Assembly: GCF_002160305.1 (NCBI RefSeq) | Contig: NZ_NFKI01000006.1 | Span: 1-64,000, forward strand | Reading direction: 5' to 3' | DNA from: Pseudoflavonifractor sp. An184 | GTDB taxonomy: Bacteria > Bacillota > Clostridia > Oscillospirales > Oscillospiraceae | DNA length: 64,000 nucleotides | Shown: positions 51,705 to 59,777 of the stretch, in pieces | Position numbering within the stretch: position 1 is the stretch's first letter | Layout: each line of letters begins with the position of its first letter | Made by a program: the position numbers and the translations under genes | The notes under the pieces: generated by a model | The model's database searches: none | What the model saw: only the letters and a program-made list of their open reading frames with translations | Told to the model about the DNA's origin: nothing

Positions 51705-52075
51705 GGTACAGCAAGTACAGTGGCCGGGGTAATTTTTTCTCTCTGCCCAATGAGATTTTCCAGCTTGGACTGAACGCCGGTGAACTGTCGGTGTACTGCT
51801 TTCTGCGTCGGTGTGAAAACCACAGGACCCACCAGTGCTGGCCCAGCATCCGAACCATCGGAGAAGCAGTGGGCATGAGTGAAAACACTGTCCGCAAGTA
51901 CATCCGGCAGCTGGAGGAGCGTGGATTCGTCACCACAGAACCCACAGAGGTAATCACTAAACACAACGGCCGGCGCAATGGCAATCTGCTGTTCACCCTC
52001 CGTCCGATCCAGGAGGTGGTCGACCAGTATTACGACCGGCAGATGGAGGAACTGGAACTGGCCACCGAGCGCTAG
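51701..52075 (+). CDS. Winged-helix protein, replication-initiator-like
   Basis: A 124-aa soluble protein with a helix-turn-helix of the HTH_36 kind (LPNEIFQLGLNAGELSVYCF, then CWPSIRTIGEAVGMSENTVR and KYIRQLEERGFV). This domain is common in replication initiators and element regulators. The ATG has GGAGG 6-8 nt upstream and overlaps the excisionase-like gene by 4 bp. Without the catalytic parts of a Rep protein, its role as initiator is uncertain. Confidence 0.7.
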   Translation: MRYSKYSGRGNFFSLPNEIFQLGLNAGELSVYCFLRRCENHRTHQCWPSIRTIGEAVGMSENTVRKYIRQLEERGFVTTEPTEVITKHNGRRNGNLLFTLRPIQEVVDQYYDRQMEELELATER

Positions 52076-52431
52076 CGTGTGGCGAAGCTCCTGCGAGAAC
52101 AGGAAAGCCCAGCGTGACTGCTTGCGGGCCCCTGTGTGCCCTGATTGCGGGAGGGGCAGAGTCCCTGCCCCTCCCGGCGGTTCCAAGCCGGATTTGGGGC
52201 AGTTTCACGGCCCTTATAGGGGACGAAAGGAAAAGCAGGATAAAGGACAGGCGTCAAGACCGCCGCTCTGCCCAGTCACATCTGCCCGCAGTGCGGGCAG
52301 TTCCGAGCGTTTCCCAGGTGGTCGGAATTGGGGTCAAATCCAGAAAGAAAAAATGATTCTGCGGTCACATTCCCCGAACGCCTACTGCCATAAGAAGAAA
52401 ATAGGGGTCATACCCCGGAAAGGAGCCTATT
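52076..52431. other. Candidate oriT region
   Basis: A 356-bp gap directly upstream of the mobilisation genes. It holds a 10-bp stem GGGAGGGGCA/TGCCCCTCCC (about 52149-52175), a near-perfect palindrome CTGCCCGCAGTGCGGGCAG (about 52281-52299), and GGGGTCATACCCC at about 52406-52418 just before the accessory protein gene. Inverted repeats next to mob genes are the usual layout of an origin of transfer. The nick site cannot be placed from sequence alone. Confidence 0.45.
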
Positions 52432-52851
52432 TTGAGCCGAAAAGAGAAGTTTGCCTTTTACCTGACGCCGGAGAAGAAAGTACTCCTGGAACGACGGTAT
52501 CAGGAGGACGGAAGCCGGAGTCTCACTGCTTTTATCGAAAACGCCGTGGACTTTTACCTGGACTACCTCAGCGCCAACAGTGCCGGACTATTCCTCCCTA
52601 CTTCCCTCAAGTCCTATCTGGACGGGCGGCTGGGACGGTTGGAGGACCGGCTGTCCTCGCTCATATTCAAACAGGCGGTGGAGCAGGACATGGTAGCCGG
52701 CATCCTGGCAGATGCGTTTCAGTTCAGCGAAGATGACTTGCACCGCCGGCGAGCGGAGAGTGTTAACAATGTGAAGAAGACCAACGGTCGCATCTCACTG
52801 GAGCAGCGGGTGCGGGAAGCTTGGGAGGAGGACAATGAGTGGCAAGACTGA
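52432..52851 (+). CDS. Mobilisation accessory protein (MobC/NikA-like)
   Basis: A 139-aa protein with an N-terminal ribbon-helix-helix-like segment (KFAFYLTPEKKVLLERRYQE) and a helical C-terminus. It stands just before the relaxase gene and overlaps it by 13 bp, the usual place for the relaxosome accessory protein that bends oriT. The start is a TTG with AAAGGAG 7 nt upstream. The family was inferred mainly from context. Confidence 0.6.
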   Translation: MSRKEKFAFYLTPEKKVLLERRYQEDGSRSLTAFIENAVDFYLDYLSANSAGLFLPTSLKSYLDGRLGRLEDRLSSLIFKQAVEQDMVAGILADAFQFSEDDLHRRRAESVNNVKKTNGRISLEQRVREAWEEDNEWQD

Positions 52852-54794
52852 TTGTCAAAAGCCCATACCTCAAATGCGGTGGGAGCAATTCTGTCAGCGG
52901 CTACCTGCGGTACATCGGAACCAGAGAGCGTGTAGAGCTACTCCCAGGTAACCGTCCGCCCACCAGAAAACAGGAGCAGCTCATCACAAAACTGGTAAAG
53001 GATTTTCCTAATAGCCAAGAGTTGGATGAGTATTCTGACTACGCAACCAAGCACACCAAAGCCAATGCCTCGACGTTCATCACAAGAGCACTGGAAGAAA
53101 ACTGGGCAGCGGTGCAGCAGTCGGAGGGCTACATGAAGTACATCGCCACCCGACCAAGGGCGGAGCGGCTGGGGGATCACGGTCTCTTTGGTGACGAGGA
53201 TGGCGTTGACTTGGCAACAACAATGGATGAATTAGATCGCTACACCGGAAATGTGTGGACGCACATTCTCTCCCTGAAACGGGAGGATGCTGCTCGCCTT
53301 GGCTATGACAACGCCAAAGCGTGGATGAATCTACTCCGGGCCAACCGCAATGACATCGCCGCCGCTATGAACATCCCGCCGAATCACTTCCGCTGGTACG
53401 CTGCCTACCACGATGAGGGCAAGCACCCCCATGTCCATATGATGGCATGGTCGACGGTGCCAGATGAAGCCTATCTGACGCGGGAGGGCATCCGCAAGAT
53501 CAAGTCCACACTGGCCAATCAAATATTTAGGCAGGAGATGCTGCACACCTATGAGCAAAAGTCCTACTCCCGGGATGAACTGGTGTGGGAAGCCCGCCGT
53601 GCAATCCATCGTCTTATCCAGGAGATGGCCCGGAGCATCTACACCTACCCGGAGGCGGAAGAACTGATGCAGACGCTCTCTGCACAATTGGAAACGGTCA
53701 AGGGAAAGAAGTCCTACGGCTACCTCCCCAAGCCGGTGAAGAAAACCGTGAATGAGGTGGTGGACCGGCTGGAGGAGCTGCCGGTAGTCCGGGAGTGCTA
53801 CAATCAGTGGTGTGCCCTCCAAAGTGAAGTCGACAGCTACTACCACGACAAGACTAGAGAAAAGAAAAAGCTGTCCCAGGAGAAAGAGTTCCGGCAGATC
53901 AAGAACGCCGTCATCCAGGAGGCGGAGCGCATCCGGCTGGGGGAAATCACCTTCGAGGATGCCGACCTGACTGGCCATGATGAACCAGAACAGGGGTGGG
54001 GAGAGTCCTATGCCTGCTGGGAACTGCGGCAGATCATCCGGGACGAGTCCCTTTCTCTGGCAGACCGGGACGACGCGGTGGAGGAATTGGAGCGGCTGGC
54101 AGAGCGAGGCGACGCCTATGCTCAATACTTGATGGGTCAGCTCTATCGGGACGGCCATCTGCTGATCCCGGACAGTCAAAAGGCGAAAGACTGGTTCACC
54201 CAGGCGTCAGGGCATGGCCTGCCGGAGGCCCAGTATGCCCTGGGTAAGATTCTTCTCTCTAATGATCCCGAAGTCCGAGAACCGGACGAGGGCATCCGTT
54301 GGTTGAAAGAAGCGGCGGCCCAGGGAAATTCCTGGGCCGCCTACCGGCTGGGCAAGGAGTATCTCGGCGGCGAGGTTGTGTCAAAAGATGCAACCAGAGC
54401 CACAGCGTGGCTCACCCAGTCAGCGGAGGCGGGCAACCAGTACGCCCAGTACATGCTGGGCAAGCTGTACCTGACAGGGCAGGGAGTGACTCACGACCAG
54501 ACCCAGGCAATGGTTTGGTTCGGCCGTTCCGCCGCCCAAGGAAACCAGTATGCCCAACTCTTCCTGGAGCGGCAAAATGAAATCCGTCCGCCCTCCGTAA
54601 TGCTGGCGGCCACCCGCCTGCTCTACCACATGAGCCGGATCTTTGAGAACCACTCTCTGCCCCAGTCCGGTGCCGGCCTGCACATCGACCGAAAGCGCCG
54701 CCAGCAGCTCCGGGAAAAGAGGATCGCGCTGGGCCACAAGCCAAACGACCATGAGGAAGAACAAAGCCAGGGTATGACTATGAAGGGGTGGTAA
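52839..54794 (+). CDS. MobP-type relaxase with Sel1-like repeats
   Basis: A 651-aa conjugative relaxase that would nick oriT and bind the cut strand. The three-His metal motif is in YAAYHDEGKHPHVHMMAWS (His 196, 198 and 200 region), with an N-terminal SVSGYLRYIGTRERVE block; the likely nicking Tyr lies early (YLRYIG). After a helical middle, residues about 420-590 hold about five Sel1-like repeats (RGDAYAQYLMGQLYRDGHL, AGNQYAQYMLGKLYLTGQGV), which usually bind proteins and are an unusual addition. The start is a GTG with GGAGGAGG upstream. Confidence 0.88.
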   Translation: MARLIVKSPYLKCGGSNSVSGYLRYIGTRERVELLPGNRPPTRKQEQLITKLVKDFPNSQELDEYSDYATKHTKANASTFITRALEENWAAVQQSEGYMKYIATRPRAERLGDHGLFGDEDGVDLATTMDELDRYTGNVWTHILSLKREDAARLGYDNAKAWMNLLRANRNDIAAAMNIPPNHFRWYAAYHDEGKHPHVHMMAWSTVPDEAYLTREGIRKIKSTLANQIFRQEMLHTYEQKSYSRDELVWEARRAIHRLIQEMARSIYTYPEAEELMQTLSAQLETVKGKKSYGYLPKPVKKTVNEVVDRLEELPVVRECYNQWCALQSEVDSYYHDKTREKKKLSQEKEFRQIKNAVIQEAERIRLGEITFEDADLTGHDEPEQGWGESYACWELRQIIRDESLSLADRDDAVEELERLAERGDAYAQYLMGQLYRDGHLLIPDSQKAKDWFTQASGHGLPEAQYALGKILLSNDPEVREPDEGIRWLKEAAAQGNSWAAYRLGKEYLGGEVVSKDATRATAWLTQSAEAGNQYAQYMLGKLYLTGQGVTHDQTQAMVWFGRSAAQGNQYAQLFLERQNEIRPPSVMLAATRLLYHMSRIFENHSLPQSGAGLHIDRKRRQQLREKRIALGHKPNDHEEEQSQGMTMKGW

Positions 54795-54938
54795 CTCTCA
54801 AAATTATGATGCGGTTAACAATGAATACAGCGGCAGGCCGGAGTGCCTAAATGATAACAGTTTGATAACTATGCGCCGAGATACTAGCTATTTCCTGTTT
54901 CTGTGGTATGTTGTGTCGTTGAAAAGGAGGCGGCACAC

Positions 54939-55241
54939 ATGAGAGACACCCTGGAGAATCTGTACTTTGGAAAAATCACACCCAATGAGCAAGACATCAC
55001 ACCAGGTTCGGTCCTGGCAGATGCTATGGGCCGGGCGGAACAGTGCGAGGAGAGGCTCACTGCCCGGCTGGAAGGGGAGGAGAAGACTATGCTGCTCCGG
55101 CTCCTCAACGCCGAGAACGAGATCAGCAGCACCATGGCTCTGGAGAATTTTATCCTGGGTTTCCGGCTGGGGATGAGAATCGCTATCGACTCCTTGGACG
55201 AGGATGACGGGAGCCTGACTATGAACCGAGAGGAGGGATGA
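54939..55241 (+). CDS. DUF6809-like small protein
   Basis: A 100-aa acidic helical protein that starts MRDTLENLYFGKITPNEQ and ends with FILGFRLGMRIAIDSL, the pattern of the small DUF6809 family found in clostridial elements; function unknown. AAAAGGAGG lies 8 nt before the ATG at 54939. The gene precedes the integrase by 3 bp and is certainly cotranscribed with it, so it may help recombination. A TGTGGTATGTTGTG word at 54903 resembles the arm sites at the element ends. Confidence 0.72.
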   Translation: MRDTLENLYFGKITPNEQDITPGSVLADAMGRAEQCEERLTARLEGEEKTMLLRLLNAENEISSTMALENFILGFRLGMRIAIDSLDEDDGSLTMNREEG

Positions 55242-55244
55242 ACT

Positions 55245-56402
55245 ATGGGAAAGAGACGGCCGTCCGGCGACGGCATGGTGCGGAAACGGGAGGACGGACG
55301 GTGGGAAGGCCGCATCGTCATCGGTCACAAGGACAACGGAGAGCCCATCTTCCGGTATGTATCGGCCAAGACACAAAAGGATCTGCTGAAAAAACTCCAT
55401 CAGAATATCGAGGAGTACCGGGATGTGAATCTGTGTGAGGACAGCAAGATGTCCCTGAGGGAATGGCTGGACCGCTGGCTGGAGGAGTATGTCGCCCCAT
55501 CGGTGCGGCCCTCCACCCTGGAGGGATATCGAGGATACATCCAACGAAACATCAAGCCACACCTGGGGGATAAGCCGGTGGGAAAGATTACCACAGAGGA
55601 CATCCGGAAGTTGTACCGGGAGCTCCAGGCCCACGGGCGGCAGGAGGAGCACCCTCAATATGGGTACCGGCTGGCAGGCTCCACCATCCGCCGCATCCAT
55701 GGCGTCCTGCATGAAGCTCTGGATGCGGCGGTGCGGGAAAATATGATTGCCCGCAACCCCACCGAAGGCGTCACCCTGCCTAAGAAGAAAGCGGTCCCCA
55801 AACAGATCCTCAACGATGCACAGCTGGAGAGGTTTATGAAAGTCATTCAGGAGGACAAAATCTGGCACGACTTCTTCTACACGGAGTTGACCACCGGACT
55901 GCGGCGGGGTGAGATCTGCGGCCTCATGTGGTCGGATTTCGACGAGGCTCACGGGACGCTCTCCATCCGCCGCACTGTCCACGCCCAGAAGGGTGGCAGG
56001 TTGACCACTGGTGAGACTAAGACCGGCACTGGAAAGCGGACCATCACCCTGCCGCCCAGCACGGCCAAACTGCTGGCAGAGCGCAAGACAAAATCATACT
56101 CGGAGTGGATCTTTCCGGACCCACTGCGTCCCGAGCGCCCCATGCGACCCAATGCCGCTTACATCTACCTGAAAGAACTGCTGAAACAGGCCGGACTGCC
56201 TAGCATCCGATTCCACGATTTGAGGCATACATTTGCCACCCACGCTCTGGCCTCCGGAGTGGACGCCAAGACCCTCTCGGGTATCCTGGGCCATACCCAG
56301 GCCTCCTTCACCCTGGACACCTACACCCATGTGACCGGGGATATGCAGAAGCGGGCCAGCGAGATCGTGGGCAGCTTTATGGAAAACATCATGGTGAGGT
56401 GA
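55245..56402 (+). CDS. Tyrosine recombinase (integrase 1)
   Basis: A 385-aa phage-type integrase. Residues 1-60 are an arm-type DNA-binding domain (GDGMVRKREDGRWEGRIVIG), 70-170 the core-binding domain, and 185-385 the catalytic domain with Arg 220 in TTGLRRGEI, HDLRHTFA (His 324, Arg 327), GH at 349-350 and the nucleophile Tyr 360 in DTYTHVT. All catalytic residues are present. A second integrase gene starts 5 bp downstream, and a DUF6809-like gene ends 3 bp upstream. Confidence 0.95.
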   Translation: MGKRRPSGDGMVRKREDGRWEGRIVIGHKDNGEPIFRYVSAKTQKDLLKKLHQNIEEYRDVNLCEDSKMSLREWLDRWLEEYVAPSVRPSTLEGYRGYIQRNIKPHLGDKPVGKITTEDIRKLYRELQAHGRQEEHPQYGYRLAGSTIRRIHGVLHEALDAAVRENMIARNPTEGVTLPKKKAVPKQILNDAQLERFMKVIQEDKIWHDFFYTELTTGLRRGEICGLMWSDFDEAHGTLSIRRTVHAQKGGRLTTGETKTGTGKRTITLPPSTAKLLAERKTKSYSEWIFPDPLRPERPMRPNAAYIYLKELLKQAGLPSIRFHDLRHTFATHALASGVDAKTLSGILGHTQASFTLDTYTHVTGDMQKRASEIVGSFMENIMVR

Positions 56403-56406
56403 GCGC

Positions 56407-57981
56407 ATGTCGGGAAAGAGAAAGAAAGGGTCGGGAACCATCCGCCTTCGGAAAGACGGCCGCTGGGAGGGGCGGGTAGTTATCGGCTATGATGAGGCGG
56501 GCAGTCCAAAAACAAAAAATGTACTGGCAAAGACGAAGCGGGAGTGCGCGGAAAAGCTGAAGAAGCTGAAAGAGCAGTGCGGCGGCTTCCGCCCTGTTCA
56601 AGTCCGGCCTGAGATGCGGTTCGGGGACTGGTTAGAGTACTGGTACCAGAACTTCTCCAAGCCAAAGCTGCGGCAAAGTACACAACTTAGTTACGAGGGA
56701 TGGATCTACAACCGCCTGATCCCCGGCGTGGGAGACATCCCTCTGAACAAACTGACCCAGGCAGATCTCCAGACCTTCTTCCGCAGTATGAAAGAAGCCG
56801 GTCGGATGACTAATGTAGACAAATGCGGGAAGGGGCTGTCAGACCGCTCAGTGCGAAGCTGCTACGCCGTCTGCCAGATGGCGCTGGACAAGGCAGTAGA
56901 GGAGCGGCTGATCCACAGCAACCCGGCCATCGGGTGCAAGCTGCCGCCCCTGAAGGGCAAGGAGATGAAAATCCTGACCCAAGAGGAGATCCAGCGGTTC
57001 CTCATTCAGGCCAAGGCGGAGGGAATGTACGAGCTGTTCCTGCTGGAGCTGACCACCGGAATGCGCCGGGGGGAACTGCTGGCCCTTCGCTGGGAGGACC
57101 TGGACTTCGCCACCGGAAAGCTCCGCATCGACAAACAGGTCAACCCGGTAGGCGGCAAGCTAGTCATCAGCGAACCGAAAACAAAGGCCGCCAACCGCAC
57201 CATTATCCTGCCGCCTGCCATGTTGGAGGTGCTGGCGGAGTACAAGAGGGGCATCTTCTCGGACTTGATGTTTCCCTCCCGCACGAAACCGAACCAGCCC
57301 ATCGACCCGGGCTATGTGCGCAAACGGCTCCAGGTGATCTTAAAGCGGGCAGAGTGCAAGAGGATAAGATTCCACGCTTTACGCCATACTTTTGCAACCA
57401 TGTCCCTGGAGAATGGGATGGATGTGAAAACGCTCTCAACGATCATCGGCCATGTGTCGTCGGCCACGACACTGAATACCTACACCCACATCACCGACGA
57501 GATGTGGCAGAAAGCGGCGGTGAACATTGACCGAGGCATCGCCAAGGCGGAGGTGCAGTCAGAGCCGGAGCAGAAGGTGGAGAGACCCCATGCACAGGAA
57601 ACATTCACCCCGATCCTTCCGGCCCGCCGCAGACCCGGCACGGGCTATGTCAAGCAGCTCAACGACCACCTCTGGGAGGGCAGATACTCTCCGGTGTGGC
57701 CGGACGGGAAAAAGCACTCCCGGAATGTCTATGGCCGTACGGAGGAGGAGTGTGAGGAGAAACTGAAAGCGCTGATCCTGGAAATGAATGCGGAGATCGC
57801 CGCCCTGCGTTCTGGGGCCAGCACGGAGTACCCCGACGGGGTAAGCCCCAAGAAGAAAGCCATTGCCGCATACCTGCGGGAGAATCCCGGCGTAACAAAT
57901 AAATCCAAAATCGCAAGGGATTTGAACATGAATCGCACGACAGTGCAGAAATACTATGACGAGGTTCAGGCGGAGTTTTAA
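56407..57981 (+). CDS. Tyrosine recombinase with extra C-terminal DNA-binding domains (integrase 2)
   Basis: A 524-aa integrase. Arm-binding domain 1-50 (GSGTIRLRKDGRWEGRVVIG), core-binding domain 70-175, catalytic domain 185-375 with Arg 220/221 in TTGMRRGEL, HALRHTFA (His 323, Arg 326), GH 348-349 and Tyr 359. Beyond the usual end, residues 405-460 (GTGYVKQLNDHLWEGRYSPV followed by a TEEECEEKLKAL helix) look like a second copy of the arm-binding domain, and 480-520 form a helix-turn-helix (NKSKIARDLNMNRTTVQKYY). The last 197 codons recur at 41.3 kb. Confidence 0.93.
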   Translation: MSGKRKKGSGTIRLRKDGRWEGRVVIGYDEAGSPKTKNVLAKTKRECAEKLKKLKEQCGGFRPVQVRPEMRFGDWLEYWYQNFSKPKLRQSTQLSYEGWIYNRLIPGVGDIPLNKLTQADLQTFFRSMKEAGRMTNVDKCGKGLSDRSVRSCYAVCQMALDKAVEERLIHSNPAIGCKLPPLKGKEMKILTQEEIQRFLIQAKAEGMYELFLLELTTGMRRGELLALRWEDLDFATGKLRIDKQVNPVGGKLVISEPKTKAANRTIILPPAMLEVLAEYKRGIFSDLMFPSRTKPNQPIDPGYVRKRLQVILKRAECKRIRFHALRHTFATMSLENGMDVKTLSTIIGHVSSATTLNTYTHITDEMWQKAAVNIDRGIAKAEVQSEPEQKVERPHAQETFTPILPARRRPGTGYVKQLNDHLWEGRYSPVWPDGKKHSRNVYGRTEEECEEKLKALILEMNAEIAALRSGASTEYPDGVSPKKKAIAAYLRENPGVTNKSKIARDLNMNRTTVQKYYDEVQAEF

Positions 57982-58054
57982 CGGCAGGGCACAGAGTAAG
58001 TTTAAAGAAATGTAAATAATTTGTAAAATAGCACTCGTGACTGGTGAGTGCCAG

Positions 58055-58083
58055 TTGACATGATCGAAAAAATGTTCTATAAT
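58055..58083 (+). promoter_or_regulatory. Consensus promoter of the RT-associated RNA
   Basis: TTGACA (58055-58060), 17-bp spacer, TATAAT (58078-58083): an exact sigma-70 consensus with ideal spacing. The start site is expected near 58090, more than 320 nt before the RT ATG, which leaves room for a long non-coding RNA. A GCACTC/GAGTGC hairpin lies just upstream at 58031-58051. Confidence 0.85.
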
Positions 58084-58089
58084 AAAAAT

Positions 58090-58400
58090 GCCTCACACGA
58101 AAGGTGTGGGGGAGGAATATTGTTGTCAACCCTTTCTTCATAATTTCTGTCAGGAGACTGCACAGGAGAGCTTGAAGTTGGAGTGACTGACTGGGATCCC
58201 ACCAGATGGTGGCCGCCGCCAGACACATCCAGAAGGTAGTGACACAAGCTTCCCGCTCAATTATAACATGATTGAGCATTGCAAACTGGGCAGTCGGTTT
58301 CCTTAGACACACACCAAACGGGTGAAGCAGGAGACTGCGTCAAACTGTATATCCGCCGACTGAGGGATGCTGCCCCCCGTGTCGGCGGATATTGCAATTG
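58090..58400 (+). ncRNA. Structured RNA upstream of the reverse transcriptase, DRT-like
   Basis: No plus-strand gene fits here, but stems do: CCTCACAC paired with GTGTGGGG at 58091-58111; CCACC/GGTGG at 58199-58212; GCTCAAT/ATTGAGC at 58255-58277; and a perfect 12-bp stem 58349-58360/58381-58392 that ends just before the RT ribosome binding site. The word CAGGAGACTGC occurs at 58151-58161 and 58328-58338, a direct repeat with a period of 177 nt. On the antisense strand the unit between them has one fully open frame. The layout resembles the template RNA of DRT2-type defence systems; the boundaries are estimates. Confidence 0.7.
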
Positions 58401-58412
58401 TAAGGAGATTTC

Positions 58413-59777
58413 ATGACAAAACAGGAATGGTTGACCTCGGAAACTGTGATAGAGAAAAGTCGAAGATCATACGCGCATTTTGATTGTCGAACGGATATTG
58501 CCCAGCAGCGGTCCTATATATCCGTCCCCCAAAATATAGAACAGCATGGGTTTTACCCATTCATACATTATCAGCAGAGACAAGTTAAATTTAATAAAGA
58601 GACTGGACCAAAAGAGAAAAAACGAGATATTTGCTATGCGTCGCATATTGATCGCTGCATTTATCAGTATTATAGTTTCTTATTGGGGGAAAAATACAAC
58701 CAGCGCGTAGTGAAAGATGGGCTATCAAATGTCGCTGTAGCATATCGGACAGATTTACATAAAAACAATATTCATTTTGCTAAGCGAGTAATCCAGTTTA
58801 TTCGTAACAACTCGCCCTGCTACATTATGATAGGAGATTTCACTGGTTTCTTTGACCACCTGGATCATGGATATTTGAAGCAGCAATGGTGCTCGCTGAT
58901 GGGGGTGTCTGAACTCCCGAAAGACCACTATAAAGTGTTTCGAAGTGTGACCCGTTACAGTACATGGGAATTATCAGATTTATTAGCTTTGAACAGCCTA
59001 AAAGATAACCGGGCAGGACGTAGAACGCTGAATTCGATGTTGCGTGTGCTGACACCAGAAGAATATAAGGCTAATTCTAATAGGAAACATATCAAACCGA
59101 ATCCAGATGCATTTGGGATACCACAAGGTTCCCCAATCAGTGGACTACTTGCAAATGTTTACATGTTGGAAATAGACAAGACAGTCAATGATTTGATAAC
59201 AGAGAAAAATGGCCTATATATGCGGTACAGTGATGACTTTATTGTTGTGTTGCCAGATACGGAATCAACAACTCGCCAAATTCTCAAGAATGTATCTACC
59301 AGCTTCAATAGCATTCCTGGTTTGGCATTGGAACCGAATAAGACTCAGTATTTCCGATATGAGGACACGAAGTTAGAGAACTGCGGCTCTTTGTTTGGGG
59401 TTCCTTTGGAAGGGCAAAAGAGATTCATTAACTTCCTTGGGTTTACTTTTGATGGTAAAACTGTATCGATTCGAATGAAAACTCTGGGTAAGTATTATTA
59501 TCGAATGTACAGTAAGGCAAAGACGATACAGAAAAGTGGCAATTATTCCCCCAAAGGAAAACACATTAGCAATAAAAATTTATATGCTCTTTATTCAATC
59601 AAAGGTGCAAAGGGAAGCTGGATTACTCAAGTGGATGGAACGCAAAAATGGCATTCAGGAAACTTCCTATCGTATGTTCAACGAGCAACAAAAGAATTTG
59701 GATCACATGAATCACTGGAACGAGGTACTAAAAACCATATGGCAAAAATACGAAGGGCACTAGAAGGGAAAAAATAA
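58413..59777 (+). CDS. Reverse transcriptase of the defence-associated (DRT/UG) kind
   Basis: A 454-aa RNA-directed DNA polymerase. Motif A is CYIMIGDFTGFFDHLDH (Asp 142), motif B FGIPQGSPISGLLANVYM near 235-251, motif C YMRYSDDFIVVLP with YSDD at 272-275, and motif D/E INFLGFTFDGK near 339-349. There is no maturase or HNH domain, no intron structure follows, and the retron VTG-type region is not seen. AAGGAG lies 5 nt before the ATG. It is AT-rich and preceded by a structured RNA with its own promoter. Likely role: phage defence by copying the upstream RNA. The exact UG class needs a tree. Confidence 0.85.
   Translation: MTKQEWLTSETVIEKSRRSYAHFDCRTDIAQQRSYISVPQNIEQHGFYPFIHYQQRQVKFNKETGPKEKKRDICYASHIDRCIYQYYSFLLGEKYNQRVVKDGLSNVAVAYRTDLHKNNIHFAKRVIQFIRNNSPCYIMIGDFTGFFDHLDHGYLKQQWCSLMGVSELPKDHYKVFRSVTRYSTWELSDLLALNSLKDNRAGRRTLNSMLRVLTPEEYKANSNRKHIKPNPDAFGIPQGSPISGLLANVYMLEIDKTVNDLITEKNGLYMRYSDDFIVVLPDTESTTRQILKNVSTSFNSIPGLALEPNKTQYFRYEDTKLENCGSLFGVPLEGQKRFINFLGFTFDGKTVSIRMKTLGKYYYRMYSKAKTIQKSGNYSPKGKHISNKNLYALYSIKGAKGSWITQVDGTQKWHSGNFLSYVQRATKEFGSHESLERGTKNHMAKIRRALEGKK

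Noticed and set aside
57659-58312. A 217-codon minus-strand gene opposite integrase 2 and the RT-associated RNA
   Set aside because: As a normal gene it lacks a ribosome binding site, and its second half is a shadow of the integrase. Only the part inside the 177-nt unit is kept as a finding, as a possible frame on copied DNA.
58413-59777. Group II intron, retron or diversity-generating retroelement
   Set aside because: No maturase or HNH domain and no intron domain V downstream; no retron-type inverted repeats flanking an msr-msd and no VTG-type region seen; no template/variable repeat pair next to a target gene.
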